Shown: positions 12,138 through 22,505 of the stretch, piece by piece
Layout: every line of letters begins with the position of its first letter
Numbering within the stretch: position 1 is the stretch's first letter
Source: Oppiella nova
Taxonomy: Eukaryota > Arthropoda > Arachnida > Sarcoptiformes > Oppiidae
Assembly (NCBI GenBank): GCA_905397405.1
Contig: CAJPVJ010000077.1
Span: 1 to 44,858, forward strand
Direction of reading: 5' to 3'
DNA: 44,858 nt
The notes under the pieces: model-generated
What the model saw: only the letters and a program-made list of their open reading frames with translations
What the model was told of the DNA's origin: nothing
Database searches by the model: none
Position numbers and translations under genes: made by a program

Positions 12138-15048
12138 TTAGACTTTGCTTTCAGAGGAATCAAATTCATCTTCAAAACGATTTGTTGGCAATTCATCTAA
12201 TTTTTTGCTTAATTCAATGATGACATCACGATAATGCATTGTATCCAAGTTTTTACCCAACTTTTGTCATCATTTCATGCATAATAATCAATTTGTTACA
12301 AAAATTATTATTTATTATATTTTGATTGTTAACATATTTAGCACATACCAAATATAACACAAACCAATCTCCATAACCACAACGACTTAGAATTGTATCA
12401 AAATATTTTGGTTGGACTTATGAAATGATATGAATAATTAATTGATTTGTTTTTTAAACTACTATTAATAGTATACTGTTTACCCAAATGATGAAGTCTA
12501 TGCAGTAAATAATAACGGCTTTGAGGAAAAGCTATTATAATTAGCCGGTAAATAACCATAATTCCAGATGCAATCACCAAAACATACAACCTAAATATAA
12601 CATGTCAATAGTAGTGGCATATTTCACTAATTGATGCAAATATCTACAGTGAACTATTCAATACTTACCAAAACCAGAGAATAATGTAAAGCTTTTCGTT
12701 GAGGATATTTTGCGGAAGAAGACACAGATTATCGAAACTATTTAATAATAAGAAAATAATTTCAATTTTACTCCAATACTAAAATTGAGATCATTTATTA
12801 CTTCATTTATTTCGCAGGTATATTTAATATTTTGCAAAATTATTTTGACAATAACTGTACAATGTATAATAATGTATCCTAACAATTTAAAAGTTAAGAT
12901 AATGTTATTAAATTGATGATAAATTCTTATACTGTATATCCTATTAGTAATAGTCTATTACTGTATTTTTGTGTTTTTGTATCTTTAATTAAAACTAAAG
13001 GTAAATGATTTGTGTTTTAAAATCTTCTTCTTCGTAAAATTTTCATATGACAGACAAATATTTCAACTTTAATTATAATCATTGATATTACGGTGTTAAT
13101 TTTTAAATTAAAATTAAATCTATAATCATAGTTGTATTAAAATTCTAAAGGGGATATTCAATAAGTAGGTAAGATTACAAAAATTACTCATGCCATAATT
13201 AATCCCTTGTAGCAGAGTACAATGCTAGTTCACAAGAATTTACTGTTAACATTATGTATGAGCTTTTCTTGATCCCAATCCTCCCACCCCTCGCGTAATA
13301 CTCTAATTAAATTATCCCTAAAGGTTTATATATGTAATTTGAATAAGTATATCTGGTGTAATTTTGGACACACTAAATGGAAAGCAATCGGTAAACATAC
13401 AATACTTGGAAATACTTTGCATATTTAATAAGTTAATAAAATGATAACATAATGACATAATCACATGATTACCGTTTGATATCACCCGATGGACCGTATT
13501 GTCTGAAAGTACATTTGGTTAGCTTCGGGAACACTCTGGACATGGGATCCTCTGAGACATTTGGGTCTCTATCGATATAATTGAAGACATTGATCCCATA
13601 TTTAGAGAACTCTCCGCCCAAAAACCAATTGATGAAAACCTGTTGAATGGGACAGTAGTGTGAATGAAGTACAATATATTGTCATTTATTGGTATACTAG
13701 ACTAGTAATAATACTCTACTCTATTACTACTCTACTCTACTCTACTCTACTAATAACACTTACCATTTGAATGATGACATTAAAAAAGTTGACGACTTCG
13801 CAAATAAAATAGCGGAAGGCGTAGGCGTTGTTTTTGCCCCTACTGTCCACCAACTGAGTGACCAGAGAATCCCGTTTGCCGGTCTTCTCTTCTTCTTTGA
13901 GAATAACTTTATTCAAGTCATTCATTAAGTTCTTTATTCGGCCTGAAATGCAAACCATTTATGCATTCATTACATATTTATGACATTTACATCTCCACTA
14001 ATGACAACATATTCTTATGAATCTTATGAACCTCTTTCCCATCCCTTCCAAAGAGCTCTTGTGATATAAAAACAAAGTGATTGCAGGAATAGCACGACAC
14101 ACACCTAATGGTCATAATTGACAAGATTAGTCATTTTGTGGACAACTTTACGTTATTAACAATAATAACCCATTGATAGTATGAATGTGGAAGAACTTCA
14201 TCCTTTTCATAGAACTGTTCGACACCCGGCGCCGGTACTTCTTTGTCAATAGCTTTCACATGCAAATACAAATTAGGTTTAAAATGGTGTTCCTGGTCAC
14301 TCTTCAAGTATGAATACCTTTTAGGAGAGCTTTTGGTAGAGTGAATGTTCCCTCAACCTATGGTTATTGGAAATGAATGTTTGCCCCGATGTTAACATGA
14401 ATAATACAGTTGTCTAACTCACCCAACAAAAGTTCTCCAGAAGTTGTTGTCTAACATCCTGTCCAGCACCTGTCAATTATTTATAAATACATATATAATA
14501 ACTATTTATTTACAAAATTGGTTGTGTTTAGTGTTAAGTTAACCATTTATACCTTTTATACATTTAATAGGTTTTCCAAATAGTTGTTCGGCACTCAATA
14601 GGACACTATAAACACAAAATGTCAACATTTTGAGACAATTTATACTAGTTAAACTAATTCACATTTGATTATTATAACAAGATAATTTTTCACAAAGCGT
14701 GTTATTTTATAATTATCATTATCACTTTTTGACACATATTAGTTAACAGTAAATATACATACCTGGCCACCAAGAGACCAATAAATGTGAACCTATAGTG
14801 TAGTCGAAATACGAAGTCATCGATTTGAACAAAATTGATTTTGGCTAGATATTTCAAATTGAACCAAAATAAAACTTAAAATGAATGCATGAATGCATAT
14901 TAATTTGATAGCAAACAAACTTAAATATTTGAGGCGATCCTATAATAAGAGATAAGAATATATTGTAATTAATAAATGAAAGTACGGTATAATGATATTA
15001 AATGTATGGTTGACTGACCACTGGCACCAGTTTCACTAAACTCGACAT
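12138..15048 (-). CDS. Divergent innexin, 14 small exons, 371 aa
   Basis: Gap-junction channel subunit. I assembled it by hand from innexin motifs plus GT-AG sites and phase. Exons from the 5' end: 15019-15048, 14921-14939 (19 nt), 14763-14844, 14553-14605, 14423-14469, 14318-14357, 14170-14252, 14032-14104, 13764-13942, 13473-13639, 12669-12737, 12477-12590, 12349-12385 (37 nt), 12138-12260. They sum to 1116 nt in frame. Motifs in order: VFRLHYRF in the first membrane segment, GKPIKC and ENFCW loop cysteines, GTFTLPKAL, YYQW, LWKGWERG, FFNVIIQM, LGGEFSKYG, TKCTFRQYGPSG, NLCLLPQN, EKLYIILWFW, GDWFVLYLLGKN. The two N-terminal exons and the 12477 donor (GTATAC) are the least certain. The very short exons contrast with the four-exon neighbour. 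Confidence 0.85.
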
Positions 15049-15749
15049 TTTCGGCACTCAATTCTACCACTTTTTATATATAAATAATAATCAATAATTA
15101 AAATCACTTTACAATTCTACCTAAAATAATATATAGACTATTTATGGTGTGATTGTGAAAATATCTCCTACTATAGAGAAATAACTTCACATAAACTCAG
15201 AGCATTTCTTTACGTTCACTGGAAATGAGATTAATCACAAAAAAAGTCCAATTAATTGTGATAATGTTGTCAACGTTATGAGAGATAATGAGGATATATA
15301 GGATCAATGATAACAGTTTAATTATTAACTAAATTCATATTTGTTATTTATTAATACTTTATAATAATTAGCAAAACATTAGTTCACATACAAAATATAT
15401 AGTCATAATTTAACATTATCGAGGTATTGCATAGTTAATTACCTAAATATTTTCGAGATAATGTTTCAAATTTAAATGAACTTTGAGTTGAATTTATTCT
15501 GCAAATACAGTGTTAACTTATTAACGGTATAAAATTGAAACTCTATAAAAACATATAAAGGCACTCACTGTTAACACTTATAAAAATATTTTCCAATAGT
15601 TTCATATTTGATACTTTATTTGCACGATTTTACCAATAAAAATAATGATTCAAATAAAAATTTGTAAATATATGAAATATATGTTTAGAATGTTGTCAAA
15701 CATTTCTTTCAGTCGTTGTTGCAATGATTTGGGATATAATTATAAATAA
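15049..15749. other. Spacer between innexin 5' end and SKI2 3' end
   Basis: AT-rich, no coding signal. It must contain the innexin promoter (minus strand) and the SKI2 3' UTR. I could not place a TATA or polyadenylation signal with confidence. Confidence 0.5.
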
Positions 15750-18700
15750 TTATAAATAATTTGAATTAAGATTTTCATTAAACATGTCTTCATTTGTCTC
15801 ATCACTTGTCTGTGAATCAGGAATTGTGTAAAGACTTTGACAGAAAACAATATCTCTTCGGATGGCTTTAGAGGCCAACTCTATCTTGTCTTCGAGCTCT
15901 TTGTTGCCCATCTTATTGGCCGCCATCTTAACAAACTTTAAGAGTTCATCTAATCGTTGGATACACCGAACAATGATCCCCTCCTGAACTGATGTCTTGT
16001 CGAGCACTTCGGCAAACGACTGATATGGACAGCAAACATATGTGTTATTTGTGTCATTTGGCACAACATCACAATACTCTACCTTTCCATTGGCCCACTC
16101 ATAGATCACTTCAATCAAATCAAATTTGAGCTCTTCTACAATGGTCTGCTGCGGGACCTGACATTGCCTTTCGATGTCATCTATGTGTCCCTCCAGTTCC
16201 AGTAACTCCTGTCGTTTCTGTAGCAAACAAATCCAAATAATAACTACAGTAAGTCTAAAGTGAGGCTTTCATATAAGAATACCGTTTCAAGAGTTGTATC
16301 GAAATCGAGTTTCTGATGATTAGAATCGGACTTTTGCTGAAATACAAAACACGAGAGAAGGGCTGCTATTTGTTGTGGCGTCAGATCACTGATCACATTA
16401 TTGGTCAACATTTCTGTTAAAAGCAATTCATGTTCAGCCATAAGACAAGCAATTCTTCCCTTTAGTTCGAGTACTAAATGTTGGTTCAAATATAGCATTG
16501 TTTGCAACACTTCGATCCGAGTCTTATATTCGGGCAAAAATTGTAAACTCTGTGACGAGAGCTTAAACTCGAGATCAATCTCTTGCTTCCTAAGAGTTAT
16601 CTTGTGATTGGTTTTGCAAAAGTGAAGAACAAAATCACTGCATTTGATGCATTCAAATGTCAATAATTTGGTGCCAAAAGTGATATATTTGTTGATTTTG
16701 TCGACTAAATCCAATTCTTTGATCTGTAAATTGGTTTTGGGGTCAATAGAGTCAGTGTTGAGAAGGGAGTAATTGGTGTCTAAACACAAGTCTCTAAACA
16801 TGTCCACTACTCTCAGTGTTTCCTCTTTTGCTTTATACTTATTCTTGACATTTTCATTCTCATCGATTATCACTTTGGGATCAAATGACTTATTCTTCAG
16901 TTGTTTGTTTAATATCTTATGAACACAATCGACGGCAACATCTCTTAACTGGAATCCATTGGTGGCATTGTTTGGGGCCAATGAGAGTACAGTCAAAGCA
17001 GTGATGTTGTTGTGTCGGTCTTTATTGACGCGAACAATGAGCGCACTTTCAAACGGGTTCTCAGCGCCGATCACAACAACTATGCGGCCGATGTTGAGTC
17101 GACCCTTTTCCAGAGCCCTCTGACAAATGGTAGGCATAACTGCTCGCAAACATTGGACATACTCTTCAAAAGTGAGACAAAAATTTTCTAAATCCGAGCA
17201 ATGGTTGCAATCATTTGCAGGAAGCGTCTCAATCTGTTGTCTTAAAGATTGCAACTCTTTGTTCACATCCTGTGATTGTTTGAGACGATTGTGTTCACCG
17301 AAAGATCGCTCCAAAAACTTTTCAATATCTGTTTCATCGGTTTGCGAAGTCTTATGAATGTTGCATATCATGTGATACGTGAGTCTGAACTGAGAGACCA
17401 ATTGAGTGGCACAGCCCTGAATCATACGAGTGAGACGGGGTGAGTCGGGGATGTCGTACTTGCAGAGGATGATGACAGTGCCGTTCGCGTCTTTGCCGCG
17501 ACGCCCGGCCCTCCCGGCCATCTGGATGTACTCGGATGGCAGCAAATCCCTCCAGTTGTGTCCGTCGTGTTTGTCGATGGAGTCGAACACTACAGTCCGC
17601 GCCGGCATATTCACGCCCATCGCAAACGTCTCCGTTGCTACCAATACTTTGATCAAACCGTCAGAAAATAATATTTCCGTTAATTCTTTAAGGATTGGAA
17701 GCACTCCTGAGTGATGGACACCTAAACCCCTTTTAAGCATTTCAACAGTTCTCACAATTTGAGGCAACTTCTGGTCACAGCTCTTGAGTTGTCTCAAGTG
17801 ATGCCAAACAAAGCTATGAATGCGTGACTCCTCTGCTTTGCTAATCAATTGAAAGGAATCACTACTGATGGCCATCAGGTTCTCCAGATTAGAGTCACAT
17901 CTATTTCGAGATAATGTAAACAAAATGGCCGGCAATTTATCCTTCTCTTGCAAATGTCGGATCAAATTGAGATAAATCTGTCGTTCGGTTTGCGGACATC
18001 TCTTAATATAACCAAACTTTTGTTTGTAGCCGTCTATGAGTTCTTCACACATCTTATAGTTATCGTTAATAAACACTCCGTTCTCGTCGACAATCATATG
18101 TCTGTCGTGTTGTGACTTCTTATCTCTTCCCACATAGAGGTAATGTCGCAAAGGGACGGGTCGTTTGCGAGTGGACACCACATACGTCTTCTTCTTGCGA
18201 GTCCTTCCCAACCAATCGGCGAACTGAACCACATTTGGAACCGTTGCCGACAACAGCACTAAACTGCATGTCTGTGGCAACAGAATGAACACCTCCTCCC
18301 AGACGTGACCCCTTTCCGGGTCATTCACGTAATGGCACTCATCGAACACCACGAACTCCAAGTTGGAGATCACTTCAGACCTGTTGTACAGCATTTGCAG
18401 CAGAATTTCGGTCGTCATTACCAGACATTTCGAGTCCGAGTCGATCTGAACGTCACCTTTGGATCAAATCAACAGTGAATTCAATTGCAATCACACAACG
18501 AGTGCATCAATGGTCACACCTGTGAGGAGTCCCACATCCGAGAACTCCTTCTTGAAGTCGCGGTACTTCTGGTTGGAGAGGGCTTTGATGGGCGTGCACA
18601 TCTACTGAGCGCTCACGCTGGCCTTCCGGTATCGTTACCGTATCAGCCGCTGGTGACAGAACGGCCGGCTGCACACGCGGCTGTGGTTGTGTAACAGGGC

Positions 18701-18871
18701 AGAGAGGTTTACCTACTAGCGCTGCATCTGAAACGAGTCCAACCGGAAGGGGAACTCTTTCGCCGCAACCGCTCCTCCCATCTCTTCGGCAAACAACTCA
18801 TCACTCATTTGTCGGTTGGGATCCAACACTTCCACATACGCGGTATCTTCTCGGCTCTCTCTTTGAGCCAT
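15750..18871 (-). CDS. SKIC2 (SKIV2L): SKI2/SKIV2L RNA helicase (twister); interrupted as assembled
   Basis: DExH helicase of the Ski complex, which feeds RNA to the cytoplasmic exosome. Exons from the 5' end: 18520-18871, 16283-18456, 15750-16217, with introns of 63 and 65 nt; the total is 998 codons. Restored numbering: Walker [10 protein letters not shown] at about 64-72, DECH at 156-159 (family usually DEVH), SAT at 187-189, [10 protein letters not shown] at 429-438, then the Ski2 C-terminal helical region ending with RRDIVF near the C-terminus. SKI2 rather than MTR4 is supported by RDLLPSEY and the YEWA...VVRCIQRL-like tail. In the first exon, 18597-18721 is an unreversed complement of 19429-19553. 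It destroys residues 51-92 including Walker A and brings a TAG two codons in. The protein starts close to the helicase core, about 250 residues shorter than human SKIV2L. A TAG directly upstream of TGCCAAACA also allows a splice acceptor there, so N-terminal exons cannot be excluded. Confidence 0.9.
18597..18721. other. 125-bp tract complemented without reversal
   Basis: I compared every base. Each position n in 18597-18721 is the Watson-Crick complement of position n+832 (19429-19553), in the same left-to-right order, with no mismatch and no gap. From 18723 on, the same offset gives ordinary identity. At 18722 the only difference is synonymous for Gln. Replacing the tract by its complement makes the SKI2 exon continuous and in frame, ending TAC ACC ACG CCC ATC (Y-T-T-P-I), the expected helicase motif Ia region. 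The complement match also covers 18595-18596, probably by chance. Confidence 0.95.
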
Positions 18872-19069
18872 TGTTTGGCACTAATTGTCAACAAAACAAA
18901 CAAACGTATGGTTTATAAACACTTGTCAACAGTTGTGTTGACCGGTCGGCACACAAGCAGTCATTCAAATGGCATTGCATTCATTGGCAACAATGTTGTG
19001 GTGTTTTGGTTGAGCGCACACTCACTGCCATCTGTCGCACACCTAGTCTTCAAACACATGTGTTGTACA

Positions 19070-19100
<31 letters not shown>

Positions 19101-19206
19101 GGTGTGTTTGACAGTCTGTGACCACACTTTTGGACGATATCTGAAACGAGAGGAATGTGAAGACATTACCGTTAAGACATTGAGTGACAGATGAACACAT
19201 GACACG
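18872..19206. promoter_or_regulatory. Divergent SKI2/LIPT1 promoter, copy 1
   Basis: 335 bases between the SKI2 ATG (minus) and the LIPT1 ATG (plus). It has no clear TATA box. It contains a (TCTG)n tract at about 19069-19100, longer than in copy 2, and conserved blocks such as GGACGATATCTGAAACGAG near the LIPT1 side. Head-to-head spacing this short implies a shared bidirectional promoter. Confidence 0.6.
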
Positions 19207-19425
19207 ATGAATGCACGGCTCATGTTGGGTGTGAAGTGGTCTTCGCGACCACTACTGACTGCGAGAAGAGTGTTGACAGTGAGCGCCGGTCCAAGAAGTG
19301 GTCATGTGTTGAGTGATTGTTGTGTTGTGTACTCCAAGTCGACTGATATTTTCGTGAACCTGGCTCTGGAGGACTGGTTGTATCGGTCGGTGAATGTGAA
19401 TGATGTGTGCGGCGGAGGGGGAGGG
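19207..19425 (+). pseudogene. LIPT1: LIPT1 5' fragment (duplicate)
   Basis: Starts at ATG 19207 and matches the first 73 codons of the full gene at 20018, then breaks at a GGAGGGGGAGGG stretch and runs into the truncated SKI2 exon copy at 19426-19429. It holds the predicted mitochondrial leader and the [10 protein letters not shown] segment but no catalytic motif. It is either half of a real tandem duplication or the second haplotype of the gene placed in tandem by the assembler. Confidence 0.85.
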
Positions 19426-19428
19426 AAC

Positions 19429-19703
19429 GTGTAGATGACTCGCGAGTGCGACCGGAAGGCCATAGCAATGGCATAGTCGGCGACCACTGTCTTGCCGGCC
19501 GACGTGTGCGCCGACACCAACACATTGTCCCGTCTCTCCAAATGGATGATCGCTTGCATCTGAAACGAGTCCAACCGGAAGGGGAACTCTTTGGCCGCAA
19601 CCGCTCCTCCCATCTCTTCGGCAAACAACTCATCACTCATTTGTCGGTTGGGATCCAACACTTCCACATACGCGGTGTCTTCTCGGCTCTCTCTTTGAGC
19701 CAT
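19429..19703 (-). pseudogene. SKIC2 (SKIV2L): SKI2 first-exon fragment (duplicate) with intact Walker A
   Basis: ATG at 19703. It encodes residues 1-92 including [17 protein letters not shown], then ends at the duplication junction after ATCTACAC. The open frame continues into proline codons from LIPT1 antisense, which are not part of the protein. A GT follows the break, but no AG in unit 1 would rejoin the helicase in frame, so I do not think splicing rescues the gene. This is the only place where the ATP-binding loop can be read. Confidence 0.85.
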
Positions 19704-20017
19704 TGTTTGGCACTAATTGTCAACAAAACAAACAAACGTATGATTTGTGAACACTTGTCAACAGTTGTGTCGACCGGTCGGCACACAAAGCAGTCATTCA
19801 AATGGCATTGCATTCAACAATGTTGTGGTGTTTTGGTTGAGCGCACACTCACTGCCATCTGTCGCACACCTAGTCTTCAAACACATGTGTTGTACAGTCT
19901 GTCTGTCTGTCGATGTCTTTGACAGTCTGTGACCACACTTTTGGACGATATCTGAAACGAGAGGAATGTGAAGACATTACCGTTAAGACATTGAGTGACA
20001 GGTGAACACATGACACG
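19704..20017. promoter_or_regulatory. Divergent SKI2/LIPT1 promoter, copy 2
   Basis: 314 bases with the same content as copy 1, a shorter TCTG tract (about 19896-19910) and a few indels. This copy is directly upstream of the complete LIPT1 gene, so it is the likely working LIPT1 promoter if the duplication is real. Confidence 0.6.
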
Positions 20018-21271
20018 ATGAATGCACGGCTCATGTTGGGTGTGAAGTGGTCTTCGCGACCACTACTGACTGCGAGAAGAGTGTTGACAGTGAGCGTCCG
20101 TCCAAGAAGTGGTCATGTGTTGAGTGATTGTTGTGTTGTGTACTCCAAGTCGACTGATATTTTCGTGAACCTGGCTCTGGAGGACTGGTTGTATCGGTCG
20201 GTGAATGTGAATGATGTGTGCGGTGGAGGGGGAGGGGGGGCAGTGCTGCTGATGTGGAGGAATGGACCGGCAGTAGTGGTGGGCAGACATCAGAATCCAT
20301 GGCGAGAGGCATATGTGTCGCGATGTATGGCTCAAGACGTGTGTGTTGTCCGTCGAAACAGTGGCGGCGGAACCGTTTACCACGACATGAATAATCTGAA
20401 CATTAGTTTCATTTGTCATAAAAGACTTTATAATCGCTTAAATAATTTGCTTTTCGTTCAAAACGTTTTGTTCAATAAATTTAATATCGATTTAGAGATC
20501 ACTCGAAGAGATGATTTAGTTTTGGCCAGAAGTGGACATAAGATATCGGGAACGGCCAGCAAAGTGGGCGCTCATAACAGTTACCATCACTTGACTCTTC
20601 TCATTGACGCCGACTTGAATCAAATGAAACAATTGATTCGCAAAGAATCGGTCAGTCATTGAACCGATTGATTGATCCATCAGTGGTTTCATTGAATTGA
20701 TGTCATTTTAGCCTTTGATGACCAGTAAAGCCACTGAAAGTATCCCTTCGAAGACAACAAACCTTAAGTCAGTCAACAAAGACCTACATTTGGAGGATGT
20801 GGTCAAAGAGATGGCCATTCAGTTCTGCAGAGACCAGGTATTGATGACTACTCTGTACACCAAATGCTCAACTCAGCCATCAATGTCTCCAATCATTGTC
20901 AGGGAAGAGACACGAGTTCTGCTTATATGGAGCTAATGGCTGACCACAAGACTTTCGTTGACATCAAAGACATTGAAAACACATTCAGGAGTTGGCAATG
21001 GATTTATGGAAAGACTCCCAGATTTACAATCACTAAAGAGTTTCTTTGGAAAGACAATGCCTTTTATGTTGAGATCCAAGTCTTTCACGGATTCATAGAA
21101 AAGCTGAGTTTAACTCAATTCCAAACAAATATCAATTTAGATGGCATTCCCTTCACTAAACTGTGTGTTACTAATCGTCTCAATCAATGCTTGTCTCAAA
21201 CACAACATAACCACTCTTTTGACCACTTTTTAAGTCATTGTATTATTGAATGTTTAGAGCAAACACTTTGA
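20018..21271 (+). CDS. LIPT1: Lipoyltransferase 1, mitochondrial, 3 exons, 375 aa
   Basis: Transfers lipoyl groups to E2 subunits of mitochondrial 2-oxoacid dehydrogenases. Exons 20018-20650, 20712-20837 and 20903-21271, with GT-AG introns of 61 and 65 nt and 376 codons including stop. The N-terminus is rich in Arg, Ser and Leu without acidic residues over the first ~35 positions, as expected of a mitochondrial leader. The lipoate-ligase fold shows GRHQNPW (89-95), RRNSGGGTVYHD (112-123), the KISGTAS lysine (K175) and AYHH-like HNSYHH. SWQWIYGKTPRFTI in exon 3 matches the accessory domain of human LIPT1. A run of Gly codons with G7 at about 20234-20240 is prone to indels. AATAAA occurs at 21545, about 270 bases past the stop. 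Confidence 0.93.
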
Positions 21272-21420
21272 GACAAACTGATGACATATATGTGAAGCTC
21301 GCATATAAAACAGCGACAAATGACAATCATTTCTATGAATAATATAAGATTCAGTTTTATTTGGGAAGTGTCTCATAGTCTAGTAAAGCTATACAACAGC
21401 TTCACATATAATACAGACAG

Positions 21421-21462
<42 letters not shown>

Positions 21463-22505
21463 TTAATATTAAAAATATGCTAATAAGCATAAGAATTTAT
21501 TAGCATATAAACAATAATTATTTAGATTCTACTGTAGAGTAATGAATAAAATATACCATAGTCTATTGAATAGACAATAAAAGATTACAATATTTGTAGA
21601 CAACATGTAATTCTTTATTATTGGTTGAAATCTTAAACGTAATATAATTACAATTAAATATTTTGATTTTGTGATTATTTTGATTTCATTAAATAGTTTA
21701 ATATAATTTTTATATAAAATTTGTTTTTAATGATATGTGAATCACATTAAGAAACTGTTTGACTATAAAATTGTTTTATATTTGAAACAATTTTCATTTA
21801 TTGATAAAATTATGTTTTATTTGAAATTTAATATAAAGTCAACGCAAATATTGGTTACTGTTATCAAATGGGAAATTATGAAACATTAAATTTTGCAGTA
21901 CATTACAAGGGCTAGGATTGCAGACAAACAATCGATTTCTCTAACTTTTAAGTAATAAATTAAAAATTATTGCCAAATACCTAAAAATAAAATGAAAACT
22001 ATAAGATTTGTTGCATTAAAACAATTTTGATATTACAGTTAAAAAAATTACAATTTGTTTATATATTATTCAAATAGTGTATTGAATGAGGGAATGATAT
22101 AAAAGTGATGGATTGGTTTAGCGCACAATAAATGATTGCTTTTATATTCATATGATATTACTTAAGAATCATAAGTTATGATAGATATGTATATAACTGT
22201 AATATAATCGATCCTTTCATCACATCTGCCATAGTTTGTAGTGATTATTGTCTAATATATTCACAAATAAGACTAATGTACCATAATCATATATAGTAAG
22301 CACTGTAAGCACTGTTAGCACTACTAGCCCTCTATTTCTACAGATTGTGCACTAATTGTACTGCATTACAAAATTACTTTCATTTAAATTGTATTTAAAA
22401 TAAGTATATTAATACTTTTGAACCAAATATCAAATACATTGTCTCAAAGCCTATGAATAGTTTAGAAATGAATGCATTTATAATGAACTACAGATGAAGT
22501 GATGA
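21272..22505. other. Convergent 3' spacer, LIPT1 to hunchback
   Basis: AT-rich, no coding segment on either strand. It contains an inverted repeat (TATATGTGAAGCT at 21287-21299 against 21398-21410), a (GA)n tract at about 21424-21460 and the 3' UTRs of both genes. I looked here on the minus strand for C2H2 codons that could extend Hunchback and saw none. Confidence 0.55.
21424..21460. repeat. (GA)n microsatellite
   Basis: Uninterrupted GA of about 37 bases in the LIPT1 3' flank. Confidence 0.9.

Larger units (their letters stand above)
18597..19425. repeat. Tandem duplication, unit 1 (SKI2 start, promoter, LIPT1 start)
   Basis: Unit 1 pairs with 19429-20236 at about 95% or better outside the complemented tract. 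It contains SKI2 codons 1-92, the divergent promoter and the first 73 codons of LIPT1. Coding differences in SKI2 (at least three) are all synonymous. The LIPT1 part has a GCCGGT/GTCCGT change (Ala-Gly versus Val-Arg) and a synonymous Gly change. Length differences sit in the TCTG repeat and in a short CATTGGCAA-type indel. Confidence 0.9.
19429..20236. repeat. Tandem duplication, unit 2
   Basis: Direct repeat partner of 18597-19425. Three extra bases (19426-19428, AAC) lie at the junction. Its right end runs into the intact LIPT1 gene. Confidence 0.9.

Noticed and set aside
14423-14458. Shorter version of the ENFCW innexin exon starting at GATGTTAG
   Set aside because: It breaks phase with the preceding exon; the acceptor 11 bases upstream (starting GTGCTGG) keeps the frame.
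18597-18721. Ordinary small inversion in SKI2
   Set aside because: I tested both: the reverse complement of 19429-19553 does not match; only the unreversed complement does, with all 125 bases.
18520-19430. An intron in SKI2 between the Walker A exon and the PIKALSNQ exon
   Set aside because: The GT after ATCTACAC at 19428 is created by the duplication junction. With the tract restored the exon is continuous, and there is no AG acceptor in the right place at 18594.
20838-20902. Reading LIPT1 through the second intron without splicing
   Set aside because: It runs into a frame that ends soon after and inserts residues absent from the family; splicing from CAG/GTATTG to GTCAG/GGAAGA keeps family spacing to the WQWIYGKTP motif.
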